Shown: in pieces, positions 35,690-47,763 of the stretch
Position numbering within the stretch: position 1 is the stretch's first letter
Layout: every line of letters begins with the position of its first letter
Origin: Hedera helix
Taxonomy: Eukaryota; Streptophyta; Magnoliopsida; Apiales; Araliaceae
Assembly (NCBI GenBank): GCA_947179155.2
Contig: OX359286.1
Location: 9,388,501 to 9,452,500 of the forward strand
DNA length: 64,000 bases
Direction: 5' to 3'
Position numbers and translations under genes: made by a program
Notes under the pieces: model-generated
What the model was told of the DNA's origin: nothing
What the model saw: the letters and a program-made list of their open reading frames with translations, nothing else
Database searches by the model: none

Positions 35690-36430
35690 TACCTACTAAC
35701 TCCATCGATTCTTTTAAGGAATTTAGTAGTAATTTTACCAGTAGCTGAAAGATCGACAAAAGCTCCACCTCCCATATGGCTGTGAGACAAGAGAAGGGTG
35801 AAACCTTTAAGATTTTTTCACTCATTTCAATGAGGACCAATTGTAGGTTCAAGACATTGATAACACCATAGTCATGGTAGCTCTAAATTTGGCATTACCC
35901 ACAATGAGTGTATTTGGGACCTAGTAGCATACCCTCCAAAAACCTATTAAGAACTCCTTGAACGAGGTCAACACTTTTTTAGGGTTGAGGAAAACTACAG
36001 GGCAGAGTGTCGTGACAATAATGATTGATGGTGCTATGGTAAGGAAGACATAATGAGGAAGAACTTTGACGATAGAGATTCAAAAGTAGATCTACATGGT
36101 AAGATAGACCTAAAGCTCTCCAAAACACAGAAGGATAGGATCTAGTGACGTTAAACCAATGATCTCCTGAAGTTCCTAGACTCTCTCTACTCAACACCTC
36201 AATGACCCAGATTCTAATGGAGATTAAAGAAATTGAGAAGTTGATAGATGTAGTACACCTCGGGAAGTACGTGAAGGAAGAGAGAAAGTTAATGCATGAT
36301 CTTTTAGGTAAACAGAAGGTGAAACTCAGACCCATGAGGTTGTAGGGGTTATAGACATCATCATCGGAGGACCCACCATTGGTGGGATGAGTAATAACTC
36401 GAGAAAGAATTATGCCTGACAATTGGAGGC
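35690..36430 (+). pseudogene. Older Ty3/gypsy gag, 3' fragment
   Basis: This continues the gag frame cut at 28963. Visible family phrases are PTNSIDSFKEF, MAVRQEKGETF and, near 36345-36420, GVIDIIIGGPTIGGMSNNSR, which marks the gag-protease junction in non-chromodomain (Tat/Athila-type) gypsy elements. Multiple stops and frameshifts show long decay. The sequence is lost after 36430. Confidence 0.7.
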
Positions 36431-36436
36431 AAGCCT

Positions 36437-37825
36437 ATCACAAGGATCTAGTTGTTTTCCTATTTTCAACTAGGAATTTACATGCAAGTATACACGATCA
36501 AATAGCAATACAATGACAAGTAAGGCATCGTTCCCACAGAGAATTAAATAATAATATTTACCAATAACTAACTTTATATCAAATTAATTTTATTTAAACA
36601 ATTGAATTAAACTATAAAATAAAATATAATTAAAAGTAACAACTAAATTAATCTACTAACATAGATTAAAATCAAATTAAATGACTTAAGATTACAATTT
36701 CTCATAATATTTTATTTAAATCTTTTCACTTCTTATTTAATTAAATAATTATATAGAACTATTAACCGAGAATTTGTTAGTATTTATAAGTCTCTCTCGA
36801 TGGTCATATAAACATATCCTTTATAAATCTGACATTATGTGCTACATAATTGAAAAGGACCATCTTCGCAAACTAAATCACTATATCTCTATGAGATTTA
36901 AATTAGACAAGAATTTTAATAATAGATTTTCTTTAAGATTACATATAGCATATAGGTATATCTCTATCTTATACACGAATCATGAATTTCTTCCCATGCA
37001 GAATACACAAACATATGTTATCATATTCAGATCTAAACCTATAACCCATCTCTCAATTTCATATAGATTATCTCATTAATTACTATATCTAATTAATATA
37101 TGAACGCACAAAATATGATAAATAATTTATATATAACCATCAATAATTAAAAAAAAAGTTTTAATTTAATCACACATTGGGTTCCATTGCAATCTTAAAT
37201 AAAAATTTAGCTCATAACTGAAGAAGAAATTAAATCCATAAAATAATCCATCAAGTTCATATTACAAAAATAAAAGAAAGAGTTTAAAGAATAAAATCTT
37301 ATATCAAGCGCAATTTCTGAAGCTCCGCCGCCAATCCTTGAAATTCTTCCAATCCTTGAAATTCTTCCTTGATTCCTTCTTCAGAACTGAAAATAATACT
37401 GTTTGTAATTATATTCTACTCCTAATCTATTTTAACTCCTCTAATCCCCCCTAAAATATGCATCAAATCATGTATTTATAGGTTACAAGTTCAATTCCTA
37501 ATGTATGTGGAGAAACAAATCCAATTAGGAGTCAAAAATATACAAAAATCGCATCAAAACTTGGTTTGGCCACGACACCGGTGCTGTGGCAGTCACGCTC
37601 CCAAATCCCCGTAGTCGTTACAACGGACCTGGTGCCGACTGTACAACCTATTTCATAATATCTACAACATTCATCAATAATATAATTGATAAAAACTCTC
37701 GTTTATTTAAAAATATTACAACATTCTACTATTCTAGAATCGCAATTTTTATATCTTCATCTTAATTCTCAAAATTATATACATTATGATTCATTTTAAT
37801 ACATTAACTATGAGTATACAAAAAC
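36437..37825 (-). mobile_element. Probable gypsy LTR fragment (LTR-C')
   Basis: On the minus strand the right-hand part reads as an LTR. A TATA box (ATTTATAGGT on the plus strand, about 37470-37480) is followed by a leader and, near 36525, by TTCTCTGTGGGAACGAT, a phrase common near the 3' end of Tat/Athila-type LTRs. A GC-rich imperfect palindrome (37569-37590) lies upstream of the TATA box. AGGATCTAG at 36445 is inverted at 37827, which may be chance. Exact ends are not defined. Confidence 0.5.
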
Positions 37826-39466
37826 CTAGATCCTCCCTACAAATCTCAGCAGTCCTGTGCTATCAACTTTATGCTTCAGTTCCTCTCCTTCTAAGATTCG
37901 CGTCCTTATAGCAACACATTCTTCATCATTTTCTTGAGCCTCCTTTATCTTGTCTAATAAAGTCGGACTCGCCTCCACTACGAACAACTTCTCATCTTCC
38001 CCTTTTGGATACTTGACCTCCAACTCTAGTCTTTCTATATCCTTGATTAATTCTTCTTGGGTCATCAGCATTGACAACTTTTCTCTACCTTTTCCACTCA
38101 GAGCGTCTGCCACCACATTTGCCTTACCGGGATGGTATTTTCACAATCATAGTCTTTGATTAATTCCAACCATCGTCTTTACCTCATGTTCAACTCCTTT
38201 TGAGTGAAGATATACTTCAGACTTTTGTGGTCTGTGTATATCTCATACTTTTTCCCATACAGGTAGTGCCTTCAGATTTTTAGTGCGAACACCACCACTG
38301 CTAACTCCAGGTCATTAGTTGGATAAACTTTCTCATAATCCTCTTTAACTACCGTGAAGCGTACGCTATAACCCTACCGAGTTACATCAAAATGCAGGTG
38401 AGCCCTTTGTGTGACGCATCACTAAATACCATAAATCCTCTTATATCATCTGGTAATGACCACACAGGTGCTTCACTTAATTCTTTTTCAACTCAAAGAA
38501 AATTGTTTCACACTTCTCCGTCCATACAAACTTAACTGTCTTTCTCGTCAAATTTGTCAATGGCGTTACTAATTTCGATAAATCCTGTATAAACCTTCTG
38601 TAGTAACCTGTCAATCCCAAGAAACTCCTAAGTTCTGTTAGCGTCTTTGGTTGTTCCCAATTTATAACTGCCTCCACCTTTGCCTGAACTACCGACACAC
38701 CATTTTTATCAATTACATGCCCCAAAAATTGCACCATTTGTAGCCAAAATTCACACTTGAAAAACTTTGCGTACAACTTCTCCTTTCTCAAAGTTTCCAG
38801 TACCACTTTCAGATGCTCGGCGTGCTCTTCCTCCGGCTTTGAGTAAACCAAAATATCATCTATGAATACAACAATGAATTTGTTCAAGTGCTTCTTGAAC
38901 ACTATGTTCATTAAGTCTATAAATGTTGTTGGCACGTTCATTAGACCAAACGACATCACCAGAAACTTAAAATTGCCGTATCGAGTTTTGAATGTTGTCT
39001 TTGGTATGTCCTCTTTTCTCACCTTCAGCTGGTGATACCTCGTTCTCAAGTTAATCTTCGAAAAGTACTTCACTCCCTTCAGTTGATCAAACAGATCGTA
39101 TATCATGGGCTAAGGGTACTTGTTCTTAATCGTAACGTTGTTCAACTCCCGGTAATCGATACAAAGTCTTAACGACCCATCTTTCTTCTTTACAAATAAT
39201 ACCGGTGCTCCCCATGGAGACACGCTCGGTCAAATATACCCCTTCTATAATAATTCATGTAATTTTATCATCAATTCCTTCATTTCTACCAAAGCTATCC
39301 TGTACGGTGCTTTTGATATTGATACTACCCCCGTTACTAAGTCAGTTACGAATTCCAACTCTCTATCCGGTGACAAACTTGGCAACTTATCTAGAAAAAT
39401 ATCTGAGAATTCCCTTACCACATGTATCTTTCCTACTTCATTCCATACTTTCTGAGTATCAATCAC
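37826..39466 (-). pseudogene. Ty3/gypsy reverse transcriptase-RNase H, truncated before integrase
   Basis: Minus-strand frames give the RT of a Del/Tekay-style chromovirus: PYRIALVEMKEL, then GAPVLFVKKKDGSLRLCIDY, the FIDDILVYSKPEEEH catalytic box, and FLGLTGYYRRFI. The first catalytic Asp is replaced by Asn in SKINLRTRYHQ, where the family has DLR. RNase H (about 38120-38470) is broken by stops. The HPGKANVVADALS end and a short N-terminal integrase piece (to GLLRFVGRI) follow, then the homology stops abruptly at 37826. Integrase core, chromodomain and 3' LTR are missing. The element is non-functional. Confidence 0.88.
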
Positions 39467-39641
39467 CTAAGCTAGATAACCTATGCAACCCTTCCTCAGC
39501 AATCTCCTTGTTTGCATCATTGTCAGACAACAAGATTGTCTCGACAATTTACTCCCATAAAATACCACATTTGACTTACTTGGAGTCTTCAGGTTTATAC
39601 TCTTTTTTCTAGTAGTCAATCACAGCTCCGTGATTATATAA

Positions 39642-39971
39642 TCAATCAATTCCAAGGATTACGTCAAATTCTCTTATAAATATTGGAATTAAAATCACAC
39701 ACAATTTATGTTCCCTTATCTCGGCACAACAATTCTTATATATGTACTCTATAGGGATCACTTCCTTATTCGCTACCTCTACATTCATTGGGTTCTCTAA
39801 TTTCTCATGAGGTAACTTTAATTGATTAGCAAATTCATCTAATATGAAAGAACAGGTAGCACCCGAATCAAATAATATATATGCATTAATATTATTGATC
39901 GGAATAATACCTACCACCACTTCATCTGATTTCATGGCATCATGGGCGGTTGTATTGAAAGTCCGTGCCAT
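39642..39971 (-). pseudogene. Retroelement aspartic protease domain
   Basis: The open frame contains the aspartic protease signature YILFDSGATCSF and the downstream VILGID end typical of gypsy proteases. It lies between gag and RT on the minus strand, as in the gag-pro-RT order. The active-site DSG is intact, but flanking frames are shifted, so it would not be made as part of a polyprotein. Confidence 0.88.
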
Positions 39972-40049
39972 CGGCCTGTTCTGTTGTGTCGGCCCTCCAA
40001 TTGTTAGTTTGCTAGTGTTCCCCTAATTTGCGCTCCCGGAATTGCTCTT

Positions 40050-41036
40050 TCTTTCAGGCAGTCTTTTTTTTGATGATCGGAGCCACAATAGAAACAATCT
40101 CCCCTTTTACCTTCTGGCATTGTGGAGCAAAGTGTCCCGGCTATCCACAGTTGAAACATACACCCTTACCTTGCATGCACTCCCCTAAGTGATTCTTCCC
40201 ACATTTTTTGCACTTGTTGCCCTTCTTAGCCTCACTTGATGGCTTTCCAGAGCTTTGACTATCATTCCATTTTCTTTTATGAGGATTGCTTCCTTCGATG
40301 CTATTCCCTTCCTTATGCCCCTCATGGCTCTTCTTCTTATGGTTTTCCTGGTACTTGGTCAATGCTTCATTCCCTCCTTCAACGATGATAGCTTTCTCTA
40401 GCAATGACGAAAATGTGTTGATTTGTAGCATTTCGAATTTTACATACACTCAAGGCTTCAGTCCTTATTCAAATCTCATGGCTCTCCTGAACTCTATGTC
40501 CACCTGTTTCGGTGCAAATCTGGCCAGCTCATTGAATCTTGTAGCATAGTCAGCAATTGTCATGTTCCCTTATTTCAGTTCTAGGAATTTTACTTTCATT
40601 CTCGTTTATATGCTCTCCAAAAAATAATTTTCGAATAACAACTCCTTGAAACATGTCTATATTATCACTCTTTCTCCCGCTCAATTTTTGTTGACTTTAT
40701 ACCAGTAGTTTGCCTCTCCCTTTAACATGAAGGTGGCAAATGACGTTTGTTGTTCTTCACCCACTCGGGCAACCTCAAACACTTTTTTCCATCTCTTCCA
40801 CCCATGTTTGGGGCTTTAATTGGATCGGTAGTTCCGCGAAACTCCGGCGGCCCTACTAGTTTGAAATCTTTAAAGTTTGTCAAGTGAGTTCCTGGCTAAT
40901 CCACTATGGGCCAGGGTCTAATATGCATGATTTCTACAAGTATAGCTGCAAAAGTTCGTATTCGATCTACTGGAACTTCCTCATTATTTACCGACTCCTC
41001 TATGCGTGGGATTTGGTTTCTTCTTCTTGGCGGCAT
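40050..41036 (-). pseudogene. Ty3/gypsy gag with CCHC knuckle, decayed
   Basis: The ATG at 41036 starts MPPRRRNQIPRIEESVNNEE. Capsid phrases (FKDFKLVGPPEFRGT, ARFAPKQVDIEFRRAMRFE) and then CKKCGKNHLGECMQGKGVCFNCG follow, with a stop directly after the first half of the knuckle (near 40141) where the family continues into PGHF. Several other stops and shifts are present. It is related to, but distinct from, the plus-strand gag at 33312. Confidence 0.85.
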
Positions 41037-41411
41037 GGTTTGATGTAAACAAAACCTTATGTTATTTATTTTATGTTATTACATTTCATACGACGTTTAT
41101 TTATGTTTACATTTAACAGTTAAACACAATTCAATCTCAATACACATAGATAAAAATAACTACATTTATATTCATATACCACTGTTTTAATACATCCAGT
41201 GACAACCTGTGACATACTGCTATAAACACTTATACAGACCCATAGTTATCCCCTAGAAATAGAAAGTGGGGATTTAAACCAACCTTCCATTATGCTAAAA
41301 TAAAAGTCGGGGGCTATCACTATCCCAAGTTTAAATAAAATAATGAGATTTACAACATATACCAGTCCTTACTATGAACAAAAGTGGGAACTAACTACAT
41401 CTATATACAAG

Positions 41412-42151
41412 CTAAAACAGTGACATAGCTAGTGGCGGTTCATCCCATGATAAACAGCCTTTGCGTGCTTCTGTCGGGCGATCATGTCGACCTAGGTCTT
41501 CCTCCCGAAGAGACCTCTTGATCCTGCTCCGCAGCCTACCAAAGGCCGTGTCCATCTCAAAACCCAGTGAATCAATCCTGGTTGCCCCAACTCGGACCTT
41601 TCCCTCTAGCTCGTCCACTCTCCTGGTAGCTTTCATTCACTCATCATGAATGTGGATCTTGTCCGCTATCGCCAAATCAAACTCAGCTGTTATGGCCACA
41701 TGCTGCTGCTGTAGCTCCGCCAGATCCAACTTGAGTTGCTCTCGCTCCTCCTTCAGTTCTGTCACCTCACTGGATAATTGATATGCCACATCTTTATAGC
41801 CATTTTCCAACTCCTGTGAATCTGGTTTTCCTCCTCCAGATGCTGAACTTTGGCCTTTAGTTCCAGGTTCCTCTCAGCTAATTGCTCGATGAGGTCATTC
41901 ACGGAACGTGCCTCATCCTCATCAGCTGACTCCTCTTTAGTAGTTTGCTGCTCTTCTGAGTCATCCTCACTATGTGGCCTCATTACCCGACCCCTAACTG
42001 GTTCCTCAACATCAGCCACGTGATCCTCTTCGGGATCCTCCTCAAGTGCAGCCATTAGCGGATGAACCGTATCCCCCCCCCCACATATATATATATGTGT
42101 GTGTGTGAACTCCTCCTCTACTGGCTGGCTCGTCTGACCTACCTCAGACAT
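41412..42151 (-). pseudogene. Accessory coiled-coil ORF between primer site and gag
   Basis: The ATG at 42151 starts MSEVGQTSQPVEEEF. An acidic stretch (EEDPEEDHVADVEE) is followed by heptad-rich LIEQLAERNLELKAKVQHLEEE, a strong coiled coil. A single-base shift near 41815 moves the coiled coil to another frame, which runs to a TGA immediately before a further short frame (41636-41412) ending in an RSRIKRSLREED region. Composition is balanced and GC-richer than its surroundings, which argues for former coding. It is not a known gag, pro or pol domain, and its function is unknown. Confidence 0.65.
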
Positions 42152-42391
42152 CTTACAATCACAGATAAGAAAAAAAACGATAGTATAGTTGTATTACAAT
42201 AAAATATATTCAATGATGAAATGAACTAATATTTTATTTTGTACAACATCGAATCGATGAACCTCCATGATCCATCTTCAGACTTAACTCAACTCAATGG
42301 ATCTCCTCGATCCAGCTCATAGCATACTCTATACGAATTTAATTATAAGGTTATAACCTAGGTTTTGCATCCTAAAGTTTATAACCTACAA

Positions 42392-42405
42392 TTCTGATAT
42401 TAACC
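42392..42405 (-). other. Degenerate primer-binding site
   Basis: On the minus strand the sequence after the LTR end reads TTAATATCAGAATTGTAGG. It matches the TGGTATCAGAGCTGTAGG of the plus-strand element with a few changes and fixes the LTR/internal border of the minus-strand element. Confidence 0.7.
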
Positions 42406-42893
42406 TGTGACACCCCCCAAATTTAGGTTATCTCAACCTCGTATTTAGTGCTCACGATCGAACACATGCAACACCACTAAACAATATATATTACTACTGC
42501 GGAAATAAATACACATACATTGTTCATTTCAAAAGGGTTTCCTACCTTTCCAAGGTCTCAACCTTAACAAAATACATTACAACTATCATATTTATATAAA
42601 AGGGATCATGATGTACAAAACATAATAGTAATAATAAACTATTCCTAAAGCTTTCCCTTGGCTTTGTCCTTCTTGGAATGCTCAGACTTAACTGCAATTA
42701 GTTCATGATATATATAGCAAGAGTGAGAAACTACTATGCTTAGCAAGTTTAAAATAATTAATAAAGACATATCATGAATAAATTGCGAATGAAATGAAGT
42801 ACTCAACAATTGAAGGTAGTTGATGAATTTACTTATAGAAAATCAAAGTTTAAACGAAGACATGAAGAATGATTATTTACTGCTGAGTGGACC
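42406..42893 (-). mobile_element. LTR-A, 3' segment (5' LTR of the minus-strand gypsy element)
   Basis: It begins on the plus strand TGTGACACCCCCC, the inverse of the family end GGGGGCGTCACA, right next to the primer site. Homology to LTR-B runs to GCTGAGTGGACC. At this point LTR-B is inserted, and LTR-A resumes at 55731. Confidence 0.8.
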
Positions 42894-44345
42894 TCTGACG
42901 CCCCCAAATCTGGGTCCCTTGAACCTCGGGTTCGGTGCTCACCATTCATCACTTAACAAACATTCATAAACTAAAACTTCAATAAATCGCGAAAAATGTA
43001 CATAATTTCATTTCAAAACGTACCTTCAATCCCAGGTTCCACTAACCTTAATACATCATCATTACCTTATAATACAAAAGGTTTACACAAATAGTACGAA
43101 CTAACTACGCCTACTCATTCATCTTTCCTTTGCCGTGGTACTCCTTAGATCACTCGGCTTAACTGAAAATAGTTCATGATATAGCAAGGGTGAACAACTA
43201 CTTTGCTCAGCAAGTTTAAATAAACAATAAAAGGTATATCATGAATGAAAAAGATTTAGCTCTGAAAATTTCAACAATATACAATAATTGTGAAGACATG
43301 CAACTTTGAATAATATAATTCAATTGATATAACGTAATGCTTCATCATGCTGAAAGGGTCACAAGACCATGAACACACGTTTTGAGTATTTATAATACCC
43401 TATAGACAGAAGACTGTCAGTTCGTTTTGAATATTTAACAATCATTTCGATTGAAATATCCGGTGATGGGTACTTTAGGTGATCAGCCTATCGTACGTTT
43501 ATAGAGTGCACAATATAACCATCTAGTTCGTTTTGATCGGGAATGTTCCATCCGACCGTAAGCTTATCCGCTTATAATGCTATGTTCATTTCAGCTTATC
43601 CCATCAGATTCCGCACCACAACAATATGGTTTAGACTAACTTCAATAATATTCAGATTTATGAATTTAAAACGTACATGGTCTAGCCGAAACAATTGGCA
43701 TAGAACCCTCACTTAGAACAGTTCATAACAAGAACAGTCATAATATTACATGCAATATTTAGCTAAAACAAATAACATAGATATTTCTCTTTAAATAGTT
43801 CATATCGTGAACAGTCATGCAAATGCACATAAGTGCGATTGTTAATAATCATATAGATATGAAATAATTCTTAATAATTATTCCATCATGCATTTTGAAA
43901 TAAATTCCAACTTCTACATAAATAACTTGCCAAATAAATACAAGTTAAGGTTCAGAGAAACTTGTCTGTTCCGCTGACTACTGCTATTCAACTTAAAAAT
44001 ACTTCATTTGGGTGACCTAATATTCAATAACATTGATCCTCCAATTAGCATAACACATAAATGTTTATTTAACATTAATAACCTTAACATATATGTCTTA
44101 AATCATCTATCACTTAGTCATAACCTTAAAACTCTTAATAATATTATCAATCCCTTGATAATATTTTAACTAACATAGCCATCACTTCATTGCTTTATAA
44201 TATTATCACATTTGATAATATATAAATACCACATATAATATTATTAATCATATAATAATATTTTAACCATCCAATAATCCTTTTAAATCTCTTTATTATC
44301 TCAAACACTTATTAACATTATTAATAATTAAATAATGCTTTACAC
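42894..44345 (-). mobile_element. LTR-B, 3' segment of an interrupted solo LTR
   Basis: It starts TCTGACGCCCCC (the family TGTGACGCCC with one change) and shares AGTTCATGATATAGCAAG and CAGCAAGTTTAAATAA with LTR-A. Flank GGACC (42889-42893) pairs with GGTCC (55726-55730) at 4 of 5 bases. The A/T hairpin array at its right end (44130-44345) continues at 53110 beyond the inserted DNA. The two segments together make about 4.07 kb, close to LTR-1 and LTR-2. Confidence 0.75.
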
Positions 44346-44707
44346 TATCCCCAATGCTAGAGTACGATAGGCTGATCACCTAGCGTACGAAACAATTGTG
44401 GTATGTTTTCAGTCATTGTGATTGATAAACATTCTCGCAGTATGTTCACAGTCTTTATGACTTCTTAGAATAGTATGAAAGTTTTAATGAATATTTTGAT
44501 TTTCAATTTATTCTTTTGTAAGATATTGATTTTCAATTTATTCTTCTGCAAGATATTCCATTGTTCTGGAATTGTGAAAAGTATGAACTTCCCAGAAAAG
44601 GGTGGTCATAGAATTTGATGAGTAAAGAGATATTCTCATTGATGAAAAATTAGTAGAAATGTGTATGATGAAATTTCGGGGACGAAATTATTATAAGAAG
44701 GGGTGAA
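44346..44707 (+). mobile_element. Truncated internal 3' end of a plus-strand gypsy element
   Basis: The stretch ends GGGACGAAATTATTATAAGA and then a polypurine tract (AGAAGGGGTGAA), the classic gypsy end just before a 3' LTR. The left end is lost. It contains GTACGATAGGCTGATCACCTA (44361-44381), an exact 21-bp inverse of a stretch in LTR-B (43475-43495). No coding domain is readable. Confidence 0.65.
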
Positions 44708-45228
44708 TGTAATATCCCAGATATTTTCAAGATTTTAAATAATATCTTAATTGGTTTTATTAAAGGTTAAGGTTTAAAACCTAGAATGTGAGAAGTAAGA
44801 TGTGTAGAAAATGGGTAAACATTTTTTTTTTAACATAATTTATTTGTTAGAAATTAAATGTGAGAATATTGTAATGATGAATATAGAGAATTTATTAAAG
44901 AAATAAATTCAATTGAGAAGTGAAGACGGTTATAAGGATATATATACATAGTTATATATTCCTAGAGTTGTGTTTGTTAGCCAAACAAGAAGATGAGTAA
45001 ATTAATACTCAATAAAACTAATAAATTAATTAGTTTAAAAATGAAGTAAAAAAGAAAGTCATGAAATATAATTAATTATGTTAATTATATTAGTTATGAG
45101 TTAAAGTTATATAAAAACTAGAAAGTTTGTCTAGAATGACAATATTAATAAGTTAATTGATTAAGTAATTAACTTAATTATTAAGTTGTGGTATAGAGTC
45201 CAAGTAATTTAATTACTACTAGTGGACT

Positions 45229-45795
45229 AGCCCAAAAGGATTATATGTGTTAGCCCAATATGGGAATATTTACATGAAGGTGGGTACTTAAATAAGAGAG
45301 CCCAATGAAAGGTAAACTATGTAGCCCAAACATTTAAAAGTCCAATGTTGGTCAAAGTGTTGAGAAATATTATTTAGTATAGAGAATTAATCAATGTATG
45401 GTTAATTGAATAACCCTAGTTGGTAGATAAGAGAGAGCATTAACCAAACGTTGGTTAATTGCTAGGTAAGTAAATATGGTGATGAGAATTAACTATGGAT
45501 AAGTTAATTATGTAACCCAGTGTGGTAGGATAATTAAAGGTAAGTCTAATTGGATTATATTTTAAATCCAAATGAGTTATTAAACTAGGTCAATTAAGTT
45601 TACCTAGTAGCCCATGTAATTAATTTAATTACTAGTCCATGTGAATTATTAAATAAGCCAATGCTTATTTTAATTAAAGGTAGCATAGTTATGTAAATGC
45701 TAGCCCAATGTGTGATATAAATTGAGCCCAAACAAATTAATTGAATGAGCCCAATATCATTTAATTTTAAGATCCAAAGTGGTGCCCAATAAGTT
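45229..45795 (+). promoter_or_regulatory. Cluster of TGGGCT (site II) motifs in LTR-1 U3
   Basis: About nine AGCCCA words lie within 570 bp upstream of the TATA box. TGGGCT/TGGGCC are site II elements bound by plant TCP factors (established knowledge); use here is inference. LTR-2 has about a dozen at 49432-50130. Confidence 0.45.
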
Positions 45796-47411
45796 TGTAT
45801 AGGTGAATATATATACATATATTGGTGTATATATATATGGATACTTATATAATTATATAGGACTTAAAAATAAAGTCAAATTGGATAAATAAATGGTCAA
45901 TCCTGAATTTTGGGGCCCACATGGATATAAAGCTAGCATGTTGGATGATTTTGGAGTGTAAATTGGTGCAAGTAACCCCCAACCACCTTAGTCAATCAAA
46001 GGGTCAATCAAAAAGTCTATCAAGTAGTCATTCCATGCATAGTAAACAAGATTAAGCTCCTAATTGACTAGCATTGGTTGATTAGTAGATGTTAAGCAAG
46101 TCTAGGGAGATTTTATAAATAGAATGTTCCATCCATTTGCTAGGTTTGTTAGTCATTTTTCAAGAACTCCTAGAGAGAAAAGAGAGAGTATTCTAGAGAA
46201 AAGCAAGCAAGATTTGGGAGATTGATGATCCACTAAGGAAAATTACTAGAGAATGATCAAGGTGGAGTCACAAGTTTAGCTCATATCAAGAGGAAGAAGA
46301 TCATCCATGTCTAAGAGGTTAAAAGGTACTCTAAACCTTTTTAATTTCCTTTTTGTTGTTTAAATAAGTTTTAAACGGTTAAAATATATTTTTAACCGAT
46401 CAAAACTTGTTTTGATGGTCTAGAAGTCTTTAACTATGTAATATATGTATATTCATAGTTTGATAAGTTTATATCATGATTTGGTATGTGTGTTATGCAA
46501 ATAAATGGAAGAAAATTTCATATTGCGATTTTTACCGGTAAACCCTAGTTGAGGTTGTGATTTATAGCCTTTCATTTTGAAAGCTAGAGGTTGTGTATGA
46601 GATTTTCTTCTTTGATATGGTAAATATATAAGTTAAGAACAAAACCTAGTTGGTATAATGTTCATATGAGTTGTTATGGTTAAGATATGATTTTTAAAAC
46701 CAATGATTGTGAAGTTAGTTTTCACTTTTCCCTTGTGAGCGATTTTAAGCATAGATCCATTTGGAATTTGGATTTGTGATTTAAAGAGAAGTTGGAGAAG
46801 GGGAAATTCTAATGAGAATGGACTCAAGAATCACCCAAAAATATTTTAAAATGAAGAAGTTATGCAAGTTTTAATCAAAAAAGTAAATGTTGAAAAATCC
46901 GAAAATGACATTTCTGAAGATTCTGCAACACAAGGGTCGGGGCCCTTGTTTTGCACTATAAAGGAGGGCCGGGGTCCTTGACACTGTTCACGACCAGTGA
47001 GTTTCTCATTCCGGGTCGGGTCGGGCCATTCGGGTCGGGTCGGTTTGGGTCTTTTAAGTCCAAAATTGATAAAATTGCTTAAAAATTAATATAATTAATT
47101 TGGGACCCAACTTTAATAATTATTTATTATTTATAATAAATAATAAATAAAGTAAATAAAAACTATTATTATAATTAATTATTATTTAAAAGATGTTAAA
47201 TGGTAATTAAAGAAAGATGAACTTAATAAGGTAATTATTTATTATTTTAATAAATAAGGATAATTAGTTAATTATTATTTAAATGATATTAGATAATAAT
47301 TAAAGGGAGATAAAGTTAATAAAATGATCATTTGTTATTTAATGAATATTAAATAATAAATTAGATTAATTAACTAAGAGATTATTATTTAAATAATCAT
47401 TAAAGGATTTG

Positions 47412-47763
47412 AGGATTGTTAAAATATTATTAAATGGTTAATAATATTAATAAGTGATTAAAATATTATTAAATGGTTAATAATATTAATAAGTGATTAA
47501 AATATTATTAAAAAGTTAATAATATTAATAAGTGATTAAAATATTATTAAATGATTAATAATATTAATAAGTGATTAAAATATTATTAAATGGTTAATAA
47601 TATTAATAAGTGATTAAAATATTGTTAAATGATTAATAATATTAATAAGTGGTTAAAATATTATTAAATAGTTAATAATATTAATAAGTGATTAAAATAT
47701 TATTAAATTGTTAATAATATTAATAAGTGATTTAAAATATTATTAAAGGGTTAATAATATTTG
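47412..47763 (+). repeat. 39-bp hairpin minisatellite in LTR-1 (9 units)
   Basis: Each unit is GATTAAAATATTATTAA, a four-base loop, then TTAATAATATTAATAAGT. AATATTATTAA and TTAATAATATT pair as an 11-bp stem. The loop varies (ATGG, AAAG, ATGA, ATAG, ATTG, AGGG) while the stems are almost unchanged. Confidence 0.92.
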
